From Triticum aestivum (Eukaryota > Streptophyta > Magnoliopsida > Poales > Poaceae): a stretch of 64,000 nucleotides of DNA. The stretch is taken from the NCBI RefSeq assembly GCF_018294505.1, contig NC_057814.1, positions 39,105,239 to 39,169,238 on the forward strand. The letters are read 5' to 3'. A program made the translations under genes and the position numbers. Below the pieces are notes generated by a model. The model had not been told where the DNA came from. It did no database searches and was given only the letters and a program-made list of their open reading frames with translations. Position 1 is the first letter of the stretch. Each line of letters begins with the position of its first letter. Positions 1 through 9,487 of this stretch are shown here, in pieces.

Positions 1-353
1 GCATAATCTCATAGTCATAGGAACATGTATAAGTCATGAAGAAAGCAATAGAAGTGAACTAAAATGATCAAGTGCTAAGCTAACGGAATTGGTCAAGTCA
101 ATCACATCATTCTCTAATGATGTGATCCAGTTGATCAAATGAAAACTCATGTCTATGGCTAGGAAACTTAACCATCTTTGATCCAACGAGCTAGTCAAGT
201 AGAGGCATACTAGTGACACTCTATTTGTCTATGTATTCACACATGTACTAAGTTTCCGGTTAATACAATTCTAGCATGAATAATAAACATTTATCATATA
301 TAAGGAAATATAAATAACAACTTTATTATTGCCTCTAGGGCATATTTCCTTCA
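1..353 (-). mobile_element. Copia LTR fragment (Angela/WIS/BARE1 group), cut by window edge
   Basis: This is the first ~350 bp, in element orientation, of a Copia LTR lying on the minus strand. It matches 30768-31115, part of an LTR of element C, almost base for base, and ends with the same terminal block (complement of TGAAGGAAATATGCC). Position 353 is therefore the outer edge of a 5' LTR whose element runs left, out of the window. The next five bases (354-358, TAAGG) should be its TSD, but the partner copy is not visible. It is not coding; the short open frames here are LTR sequence. Confidence 0.85.
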
Positions 354-365
354 TAAGGGGCTACA

Positions 366-420
366 GCTAACTAGTAGCAGTAGCGCTGGAAAGGGAGCGC
401 TACTGCTATACCTAGTTAGC
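366..420. repeat. Subterminal hairpin with GCAGTAGCGC motif
   Basis: A nearly perfect inverted repeat. The outer arms are GCTAACTA/TAGTTAGC. The inner arms are AGCAGTAGCGCT/AGCGCTACTGCT around an 8-base loop. A third motif copy follows at 419-428. Short inverted repeats packed near an end are typical of CACTA subterminal regions, where the DNA-binding transposon protein binds. Confidence 0.6.
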
Positions 421-534
421 AGTAGCGCTTGTTCTAAAAAGCCCTGCTGCTAAATTTTCCTGTATTTTTAAAAATACATCTTATTTTCATTGTGTGGTTT
501 TATATACAGTACTTTCATCATATGATTTTATGAC

Positions 535-596
535 CATGATTACTTATTATATATAACAGTGGGTGAAATGAACGTGGAGTAGATTCAAGTGGAGGC
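535..596 (+). repeat. Hairpin arm, part 1 (split by Copia A)
   Basis: 62 bp that, joined to 19288-19313, form an 88-bp arm pairing with 19328-19415. The arm was cut by insertion of Copia A, whose TSD (GAGGC) lies at 592-596 and 19283-19287. See the partner entry at 19288-19415. Confidence 0.85.
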
Positions 597-2301
597 TGAA
601 GGAAATATGCCCTATAGGCAATAATAAAGTTATTATTTATTTCCTTATTTCATGATAAATGTTTATTATTCATGCTAGAATTGTATTAACTGGAAACTTA
701 GTACATGTGTGAATACATAGACAAACAGAGTATCACTAGTATGCCTCTACTTGACTAGCTCGTTGAATCAAAGATGGTTAAGTTTCCTAGCCATAGACAT
801 GAGTTGTCATTTGATTAATGGGATCACATCATTAGAGAATGATGTGATTGACTTCACCCATTCCGTTAGCTTAGCACTTGATCGTTTAGTATGTTGCTAT
901 TGCTTTCTTCATGACTTATACATTTTCCTATAACTATGAGATTATGCAACTCCCGAATACCGAAGGAACACTTTGTGTACTACCAAACGTCACAACGTAA
1001 CTGGGTGATTATAAAGGTGCTCTACAGGTGTCTCCGATGGTACTTGTTGAGTTGGCATAGATCGAGATTAGGATTTGTCACTCCGATTGTCGGAGAGGTA
1101 TCTCTGGGCCATCTCGGTAATGCACATCACTATAAGCCTTGCAAGCAATGTGACTAATGAGTTAGTTGCGGGATGATGCATTACGGAACGAGTAAAGAGA
1201 CTTGCCGGTAACGAGATTGAACTAGGTATTGAGATACCGACGATCGAATCTCGGGCAAGTAACATACCGATGACAAAGGGAACAACGTATGTTGTTATGC
1301 GGTTTGACCGATAAAGATCTTCGTAGAATATGTAGGAGCCAATATGAGCATCCAGGTTCCGCTATTGGTTATTGACCGAAGACGTGTCTCGGTCATGTCT
1401 ACATAGTTCTCGAACCCGTAGGGTCAGCACGCTTAACGTTCGGTGACGATTTGTATTATGAGTTTATGTGATTTGATGACCGAAGGTAGTTCAGAGTCCC
1501 GGATGAGATCGGGGACATGACGAGGAGTCTCGAAATGGTCGAGATGTAAAGATCAATATATTGGACGACTATATTCGGACATCGGAAAGGTTGCGAGTGA
1601 TTCGGATATTTTTCGGAGTACCAGAGAGTTACGGGAATTCGTATTGGGCCTTAATGGGCCATACTGGAAAGGAGAGAAAGGCCTCAAAGGGTGGCCGCAC
1701 CCCTCCCCATGGACTGGTCCGAATTGGACTAGGGAGGGGGGCGCCCCCTTCCTTCCTTCTCCTTCTCCCTTCCCTTTTTCCTATTTCATGCGGGAGGTGG
1801 AATCCTACTAGGACTACTCCACACTTGAGCGCGCCTATGAGGGACGGCCTCCTCCTCCCTCCATCCTTTATATACGTGGCCAGGGGCACCCCATAGACAC
1901 AAGTTGATCAGTTGATCTTTTAGCCGTGTGCGGTGCCCCCCTCCACCATAATCCACCTCGGCCATATCGTAGTGGTGCTTAGGCGAAGCCCTGCGTCGGT
2001 AGCATCATCATCACCGTCATCACTCCGTCATGCTGACGGAACTCTTCCTCGAAGCTCTGCTGGATCATGAGTTCGAGGGACGTCATCGAGCTGAACGTGT
2101 GCTGAACTCGGAGGTGCCGTGCGTTCGGTACTTGGATCGGTCGGATCGTGAAGACGTACGACTACATCAACCGCGTTGTCATAACGCTTCTGCTTACGGT
2201 CTACGAGGGTACATGGACGACACTCTCCCCTCTCGTTGCTATGCTTCACCATGATCTTACGTGTGCGTAGGAATTTTTTGAAATTACTACGTTCCCCAAC
2301 A
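597..2301 (+). repeat. 5' LTR of Copia A
   Basis: 1705 bp. It starts TGAAGGAAATATGCC and ends CCCCAACA. It holds the family's conserved internal blocks and a TATATA motif near 1869-1874 as a likely promoter core. Open frames inside it (for example 1561-1896 and 2030-2254) recur in every LTR of this group and are not genes. Confidence 0.95.
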
Positions 2302-2302
2302 G

Positions 2303-2315
2303 TGGTATCAGAGCC
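2303..2315 (+). other. Primer-binding site, tRNA-iMet
   Basis: TGGTATCAGAGCC one base after the LTR. It is complementary to the 3' end of plant initiator tRNA-Met, the usual primer of Copia elements in plants. Confidence 0.9.
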
Positions 2316-3588
2316 AGGTTTATGCGTAGATGTTATATGCACGAGTAGAACACAAGTGAATTGTGGGCGACACAAGTCATACTGCTTACTAGCATGTCAT
2401 ACTTTGATTCGGCGGTATTGTTGGATGAAGCGGCCCGGACCGACATTACGCGTACACTTACGCGAGACTGGTTCTACCGACGTGCTTAGCACACAGGTGG
2501 CTGGCGGGTGTCAGTTTGTCCAACTTTAGTTAAATCGAGTGTGGCTACGCCCGGTCCTTGTGAATGTTAAAACAGCACATACTTGACGAAATATCGTTGT
2601 GGTTTTGATGCGTAGGTAAGAACGGTTCTTGCTCAGCCCGTAGCAGCCACATAAAACTTGCAACAACAAAGTAGAGGACATCTAACTTGTTTTGCAGGGC
2701 ATGTTGTGATGTGATATGGTCAAGACGTGATGAGATATAAATTGTTGTATGAGATGATCATGTTTTGTTAAAGTTATCGGCAACTGGCAGGAGCCTTATG
2801 GTTGTCTCTTTATTTGCATAAGATGCAAGTGCTATGTAATTGCTTTACTTTATCGCTATGCGATAGCAATAGTTGCAAAAGCAATAGCTGGCGAGGCGAC
2901 CATGTGACGACATGTTGATAAAAGATCAAGATGATGGAGATCATAGTGTCATGCCGGTAACAGTGGAGATCATGACAGTACTTTGGAGATGGAGATCAAA
3001 AGCACAAGATGATGATGGCCATATCATGTCACATATAATGATTGCATGTGATGTTTATCTTTTATACATCTTATTTTTCTTAGTTCGGCGGTAGCTTTAT
3101 AAGATGACCCCTTACTAAATTTCAAGGTATAAATGTTCTCCCTGAGTATGCACCGTTGCCAAAGTTTGTTGTGCCGAGACACCACGTGATGATCGGGTGT
3201 GATAAGCTCTATGTTCACATACAACGGGTGCAAGCCAGTTTTGCACACGTAGAAATACTCGGATTAAACTTGACGAGCCTAGCATATGCATATATGGCCT
3301 CGGAACACTGAGACCGAAAGGTCGAGTGTGAATCATATAGTAGATATGATCAACATAGTGATGTTCACTATTGGAAACTACTCCATTTCACGTGATGATC
3401 GGACATGGTTTAGTTGATTTGGATCACGTGATCACTTAGATGATTAGAGGGATGTCTATCTAAGTGGGAGTTCTTAAGTAATATGATTAATTGAACTTTA
3501 ATTTATCATGAACTTAGTCCTGGTAGTATTAGCATATCTATGTTGTAGATCAATAGCTCGCGTTTAGCTGCCCTGTTTTATTTTTGAT
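2316..3588 (+). other. Untranslated leader of Copia A
   Basis: About 1.27 kb between the primer-binding site and the relic Gag start. Long leaders are usual in the BARE1/Angela group. Homologous leaders lie at 35136-36356 (element C, reversed), 42336-43641 and 49205-50506 (D copies). I see no gene; open frames are short and not shared between copies. Confidence 0.75.
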
Positions 3589-5974
3589 ATGTTCCTAGAG
3601 AAAACTAAGTTGAAAGATGTTAGTAGCAATGATGCGGATTCGATCCGTGATCTGAGGATTATCCTCATTGCTGCATAGAAGAATTATGTCCTTGATGCAC
3701 CGCTAGGTGACAGACCGATTGCAGGAGCAAATGCAGACGTTATGAACGTTTGGCAAGCTCGATATGATGACTACTTGATAGTTTAGTGCACCATGCTTTA
3801 CGGCTTAGAATCGGGGCTTCAAAGACATTTTTTGAAACGCCACGGAGCATATGAGATGTTCCAAGAGTTGAAATTAGTATTTCAGACTCATGCCCATGTC
3901 GAAAGGTATGAGACCTTTGACAAGTACTTTGCCTACAAGGTGGAGGAGAATAGCTCAGCTAGTGAGCATGTGCTCACAATGTCTGAGTACTACAATCACT
4001 TGAATCAAGTGGGAGTTAATCTTCCAGATAAGATAGTGATTGACAGAGTTCTCTAGTCACCATCACCAAGTTACTAGAACTTCGTGATGAACTATAAAGG
4101 GATAACGGAAATGATTCCCAAGCTCTTCGTGATGCTGAAATCGACGAAGGTAGAAATCAAGAAAAGCATCAAGTGTTGATGGTTGACAAGACCACTAGTT
4201 TCAAGAAAAGGGCAAAGGGAAGAAGGGGAACTTCAAAAAGAACGACAAGTAAGTTGCTACTCCCGTGAAGAAGCCCAGAGCTAGACCCAAGCCAAACTGA
4301 GTGCTTTTACTTCAAAGGAAATGGTCACTGGAAGTGGAACTGCCCCTAGATACTTGGCGGATAAGAAGGATGGCAAAATGAACAAAGGTATATTTGATAT
4401 ACATGTTATTGATGTGTACTTTACTAGTGTTTATAGCAACCCCGTGGTATTTGATACTAGTTCAGTTGCTAAGAGTAGTAACTCGAAACGGGAGTTGCAG
4501 AATGAACAGAAACTAGTTAAGGGTGAAGTGATGATGTGTGTTGGAAGGAGTTCCAAGATTGATATGATCATCATCGCACACTCCCTATACTTTTTCGGGA
4601 TTAGTGTTGAACCTAAATAAATGTTATTTGGTGTGTGCGTTGAGCATGAATATGATTTGATCATATTTATTGCAATACGGTTATTCATTTAAATTAGAGA
4701 ATAATTGTTGTTCTGTTTACATGAATAAAACCTTCTATGGTCATACACCCAATGAAAATGGTTTGTTGGATCTCGATTGTAGTGATACACATATTCATAA
4801 TATTGAAGCCAAAAGATGCAAAGTTAATAATGATAGTGCAACTTATTTGTGGCACTGCCGTTTAGGTCATATTGGTGTAAAGCGTATGAAGAAACTCCAT
4901 GCTGATGGGCTTTTGAAATCACTTGATGCTTGCGAACCATGCCTCATGGGCAAGATGACTAAGACTCCGTTCTCCGGAACAATGGAGCGAGCAACTGACT
5001 TATTGGAAATAATACATACTGATGTATGCGGTCCAATGAGTGTTGAGGCTCGTGGCGGGTATCATTATTTTCTGACCTTCACAGATGATTTGAGCAGATA
5101 TGGGTATATCTACTTGATGAAACATAAGTCTGAAACATTTGAAAAGTTCAAAGAATTTCAGAGTGAAGTGGAAAATCATCGTGACAAGAAAATAAAGTTT
5201 CTACGATCTGATCGTGGAGACGAATATTTGAGTTACGAGTTTGGTCTTCAATTAAAACAATGTGGAATAGTTTCACAAATTCGTGCCACCTGGAACACCA
5301 CAGCATAATGGTGTGTCCGAACGTCATAACCGTACTTTATTGGATATAGTGCAATCTATGATGTTTCTTACTGATTTACCACTATCGTTTTGGGGTTATG
5401 CATTAGAGACAGCTGCATTCACATTAAAAAAGGGTACCATCTAAATCCGTTGAGACGACACCGTATGAATTGTGGTTTGGCAAGAAACCAAAGTTGTCGT
5501 TTCTTAAAGTTCGGGGTTGCGATGCTTATAAGAAAAAGTTTCATCGTGATAAGCTCAAACCCAAATCAGAGAAATGTGTCTTCATAGGATACCCAAAGGA
5601 GACAGTTGGGTACACTTTCTATCACAGATCCGAAGGCAAGATATTCGTTGCTAAGAATGGATCCTTTCTAGAGAAGGAGTTTCTCTCGAAAGAAATGAGT
5701 GGGAGGAAAGTAGAACTTGATGAGGTAAATGTACCTGCTACCTTATTGGAAAGTAGTTCATCACAGAAATCTGTTTCTGTGACTCCTTACACCAATTAGT
5801 GAGGAAGCTAATGATGATGATCATGCAACTTCAGATCAAGTTACTACCGAACCTCGTAGGTCAACCAGAGTAAGATCCGCACCAGAGTGGTACGGTAATT
5901 CTGTTCTGGAGGTCATGTTACTTGACCATGACGAACCTACGAACTATGAGGAAGCGATGATGAGCCCAGATTCC
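3589..5974 (+). pseudogene. Copia A polyprotein relic: Gag, protease region, integrase
   Basis: N-terminal half of a Copia polyprotein, aligned by eye to the intact one in element C. Gag survives in pieces (open stretch 3793-4056). A zinc-knuckle relic follows near 4290-4350, then a protease region with its DTG triad decayed (about 4440-4470). A longer open stretch at 4670-5308 holds the integrase HHCC zinc finger (HCRLGHIG, then CEPCLMGKM) and the first catalytic Asp (HTDVCGPM). 5470-5799 is the integrase C-terminal part. In-frame stops and frameshifts separate these pieces (for example near 3785, 4056 and 5308). The CACTA insertion interrupts the frame at 5974; the rest resumes at 16117. 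Confidence 0.92.
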
Positions 5975-5984
5975 CACTACTGGA

Positions 5985-6305
5985 ATCAGCTAATTTGCCA
6001 TCTGCCAGCTCTTTGCCGTCTGCTAGCTGACGGCAAAGAAGCTCTTTGCCATCAGCTACCCAAAAGCAGACGGCAAAGAAATGGCAGACGACAAAGAAGC
6101 TCTTTGCCATCTGCGAGCTCTTTGCCGTCCGCCAGCAGACGGCAAAGAATCTTTGCCGTCCGCTGGCAGACGGCAAAGAGAGAGGTGGCCCCCACCCCCC
6201 GCCCGTTTGGAAAAAACTTAACGGCCCACCTCTTTGCCGTCTGCCAGCAGACGGCAAAGAGGCAAAAGGGCAGACGGCAAAGAGAGGCGGACGGCAAAGA
6301 GGACA
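5985..6305. repeat. Left subterminal repeats of the CACTA
   Basis: At least ten TTTGCCGTC/GACGGCAAA motifs in both orientations, many paired as short palindromes such as GTCTGCCAGCAGAC. In En/Spm these arrays bind the second transposon protein. The same motif fills 15570-16100 at the other end. Open frames across this block are repeat artefacts. Confidence 0.9.
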
Positions 6306-6745
6306 CTACCTAACGGCCCGTACCCCCCCGCCCGTTACTCTGTTCTCTCCTCGCCGAGCCCCGCCACCACTTCCCACCCCACCGCCGCCGCCGCCCCCAC
6401 CACTCGCCGCCGCCCCCACCACTCGCCGCCGCCCGGTCGCCCCACCACCCCGCCGCCCCACCGGCCCCCCGCCCCGTCGCCACTGCCGCCCGGCGCCGTC
6501 GCCCCACCACCCGTCGCCCCCGCCGCCCCGTCGCCCCACCGTCCCGGCCCCACGCCGCCCCGGGGCCCTGCCGCCCCACCGCCCCGTCGCCCCCCCGCCC
6601 CGGCCCCGCGCCGCCCCGCACCCCACCGCCCCGGGCCCGGCCCCCCGCCGCCCCAGGCCGCCCCCGCGCCCCGGCCACCTCCTCCACCGCCCCGCTCCCC
6701 TCCTCCACCGGCCTCCTCCTCCACCGGCCCTGCCCCAGGTGAGCC
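6306..6745 (+). repeat. GC-rich, proline-coding low-complexity tract of the CACTA
   Basis: About 430 bp of CCGCC/CCCCG-rich DNA, open in several frames on both strands and proline/alanine-rich on the plus strand. A GT after CCCAG near 6738 resembles a splice donor, so it may be a first exon or transcribed leader. Being open in many frames at once is a composition effect, so I do not call a protein. Confidence 0.55.
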
Positions 6746-6772
6746 CCCCTCCTTTTTTTCTGTTTTTTTCTT

Positions 6773-6862
6773 TTTAGTTTTAGTTTTAGTTTAGATTTAG
6801 TTTTCGTTTTAGGTTTAGGTTTAGGTTTAGTTTAGTTTTAGGTTTAGTTTTAGGTTTAGTTT
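6773..6862 (+). repeat. TTTAGG/TTTTAG tract
   Basis: About 90 bp of TTTTAG and TTTAGG units. It resembles, but is not, the plant telomere unit TTTAGGG: the third G is missing throughout and unit length varies. Confidence 0.75.
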
Positions 6863-6863
6863 A

Positions 6864-7122
6864 GTTTGAGGAAAGAAGAAGAAGAAGAGAAAAAGAGGAG
6901 AGGAGGAGAAGAAGAAGAGGAAAAAGGAAAGGAAGAAGAAGAAGAGGAGGAGGAGAAGAAAAAAGAAGAAGAGGAAGAAGAAGAAGAAAAAAGAGGAGAG
7001 GAAGAGAAGAAGAAGAGGAAAAAGGAAAGGAGGAAGAAGAAGAAGAAGAAGAAGAAGAAGAAGGAAAAAAAGGAAGAAAAGGAAGAATAGGAAGAAGAAG
7101 AAAAGGAAAAAAGAGGAAAAAA
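6864..7122 (+). repeat. Polypurine GAA/GGA tract
   Basis: About 255 bp consisting almost wholly of A and G on the plus strand (two pyrimidines seen, near 7088). The lysine/glutamate-rich open frame 6866-7090 is composition only. Confidence 0.85.
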
Positions 7123-7123
7123 C

Positions 7124-7765
7124 CCCGACCCGACACGGCACCCCGACCCGACACGGCACCCCGACCCCGACCCGGCACCCCGACCCCGACCCGACACCCC
7201 GACACGACACCCCGACCCGACACCCCGACCCCGACCCCGACACCCCGACCCCGACCCGGCACCCCGACCCGACACCCCGACCCCGACCCCAACCCCGACA
7301 CCCCGACCCCGAGCCTGACCCGACACCCCGACCCCGACACCGACACGGCACCCCGACCCCGACCCGGCACCCCGACCCGACACCCCGACCCCGAGACCCC
7401 GACCCCGACACCGACACGACACCCCGACACCGACACCCTGACACCACACCCACCCTTACCCCGACACCGACACGGCACCCTGACCCCGACCCGGCACCCC
7501 GACCCGACACCCCGACCCCGAGACGGCACCCCGACCCGGCACCCCGACCCGACACCCCGACCCGGCACCCCGACCCGACACCCCGACCCGGCACCCCGAC
7601 CCGACACCCCGACCCCGAGACCCCGACCCCGAGCCTGACCCGACACCCCGACCCCGACACTGACACGGCACCCCGACCCCGAGACCCCGACCCCGACCCC
7701 GAGACCCCGGCACCCCGACCCGACACCCCGACCCCGAGACCCCGACCCCGACCCCGACCCCTAGA
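7124..7765. repeat. CCCCGA / CCCGACAC minisatellite, block 1
   Basis: About 640 bp of short, irregularly alternating units: CCCCGA, CCCCGACC, CGGCACC, CCGACACC. The minus strand is rich in GGGG runs spaced by 2-5 bases. Long minus-strand open frames rich in Gly, Val, Ser and Arg (for example 6827-7810) arise from the repeat and are not genes. Confidence 0.9.
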
Positions 7766-8437
7766 ACTCACCAGAAAGAATCCTAGAACAACATTGTACT
7801 CGCGCATCACAGCAAAAAAATGGAGATTTGTCAGTCCTTCTGAGCTGAAGTTAGTTTGGTCTTGTGGGGAGTAATGTAACCATCCTTCAACTGCTCCTTC
7901 TGATGAGAAGATAGACAGGGCTTCTTCATCCTGGCATAATCGGAACTAGTCACTTCACGTACTCCATATTCTTCTTCAGAGGAAGATGATCCTATTGTGC
8001 AAAGACAAGAGGACTACTAAATGCTAGCATCCCTGTTTGCTCGAAAAAAAGGAAAGGAAATATTTAAAACAGCACAGATGAAGCACTTCTCAAGGACAAT
8101 ACCACTTTTTCATGACAGTATATAAACAGTAGCACAACACCAATAGAGATGACAAAGCTCAATCATATGGATGAAATCAGTGGGCGAGTATCAACCTTTG
8201 TCAGGAGGCTTATTGTGTAGAGCATACAGATGAAGCACTTCTCCGGAACCATCTGTTGCTATCTATGGTGGTGGCCATGCTTACTATATACTCCTCGATT
8301 AGTTTAATGTTTCCAACATCTTCTTGTGCAGTTCCACTAAAATATATGGTATCTTCAAAGAAGATCCCTGTTTGCACAAATAGAGATAATTACATATTAC
8401 ATTAAGAGTGGCATCAAATCAGTGGCAAAACAATTGC
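7766..8437. other. Unique DNA between the two minisatellite blocks
   Basis: About 670 bp of ordinary base composition separating the CCCCGA arrays. I see no open frame or motif that I can support. By position it is promoter, leader or intron sequence of the CACTA. Confidence 0.5.
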
Positions 8438-8692
8438 ACCCCGACCCCGAGCCTCACCCGACACCCCGACCCCGACACCGACCCGGCACCCCGACCCTGA
8501 CCCGGCACCCCGACCCGACACCCCGACCCCGACCCCGACCCCGACACCGACACCCCGACCCCGAGCCTGACCCGACACCCCGACCCCGACACCGACACGG
8601 CACCCCGACCCCGACCCGGCACCCCGACCCCGAGACCCCGACCCCGACACGGCACCCCGACACCGACACGACACCCCGACCCCCGACACCTC
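8438..8692. repeat. CCCCGA minisatellite, block 2
   Basis: About 255 bp of the same units as block 1, including the same longer variant (CCCCGAGCCTGACC-like), so the blocks derive from each other or from one array split by the 670 bp between them. Open frames on both strands here are artefacts. Confidence 0.88.
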
Positions 8693-9430
8693 CCGAAAAG
8701 GTGTTCTTTGGCCTTCCAGAAGCCGACGGGGTCATATATTTGTGAATTATTAGTTAGGTCATATATCTTTCGATTTTGTTATGAAAAACATCATATATAA
8801 TTGTGTTGATCGGGTAGTTTTAAATGTGCAGTTGTTTCATCGCTGCGAGGTTTGGTGTTCGACGACCTCGCCGTGCGTTTGACGAGCTCTGCCCCTTCGT
8901 TCGTGGGTGAGCACAAATGACATGTCCTCCTCCCCCATTAATTATTTGATCTATTCCGATGAAACTTGATAGCTAACTATATATGTGTCTTGAATCATCA
9001 GTATGCGTAACCAATATGTGTCTCCCGTTCGAAAGCATCATAGTTATAAATATGCATGCATTTGCATATTTATAACCTTGATTCTTTCGAATTGTCCAAC
9101 GCTATCCATGGACAGCCCGAGTATGTTTAGATTGGGTTCGTTTTCCCATATGCTTTGCTCCGGATCCGACGCATAAATTTCGTCAGTGCCTCCCCTGTTG
9201 TTCTCCGGGTACACATCCTCTCTGTTTATTGCAGAGACGTGTATCAGGAGAATAGCGGGGAGGTGCTGCCGAAATTTTGCGTAGGATCCGGAGCATAGCA
9301 TGGGAAAATAAACCCAATCTAAACATACTCGGGTGGGATTAGGACCTATCATTACCTATTAGAGTGTAGGTTGCATGGACGTAATAAAATTGACAAAGTA
9401 GATCAACTGATGAATATATACATGGTGAAT

Positions 9431-9462
<32 letters not shown>

Positions 9463-9487
9463 GTGTCTAGTAGCTCTGAAAGTCAAG
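8693..9487 (+). other. Upstream region of the CACTA transposase gene
   Basis: About 800 bp without a supported gene. 9086-9141 and 9306-9333 contain an imperfect inverted repeat: the block AGTATGTTTAGATTGGGTT recurs reversed. A (TA)12 microsatellite lies at about 9431-9455 just before the transposase ATG. An upstream open frame from 9371 joins the transposase in frame, but the first ATG with family-like sequence is 9488. Confidence 0.55.

Larger units (their letters stand above)
354..596. mobile_element. Left remnant of the outer class II (CACTA-like) element
   Basis: Non-LTR sequence between the Copia fragment on the left and Copia A on the right. It carries GCAGTAGCGC motifs in both orientations at 366-430, followed by AT-rich DNA. 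The same motif family recurs at 56354-56440, and the sequence continues uninterrupted at 19288 once Copia A and its TSD are removed. I read it as one end of the element that hosts all the big insertions. CACTA assignment rests on the style of the subterminal repeats; no CACTA terminus is visible here. Confidence 0.5.

Noticed and set aside
6310..6794. Proline-rich and Gly/Arg-rich open frames on both strands
   Set aside because: They come from a GC-rich low-complexity tract; a coding exon is possible but not supported.
6827..7810. Long minus-strand Gly/Val/Arg-rich open frame (327 codons)
   Set aside because: It follows the CCCCGA minisatellite and is open in all three frames of that strand; no start context, no homology, composition effect.
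9371..9487. Upstream start of the CACTA transposase
   Set aside because: The open frame begins without an ATG, includes a (TA)n run, and family similarity starts at the ATG at 9488.
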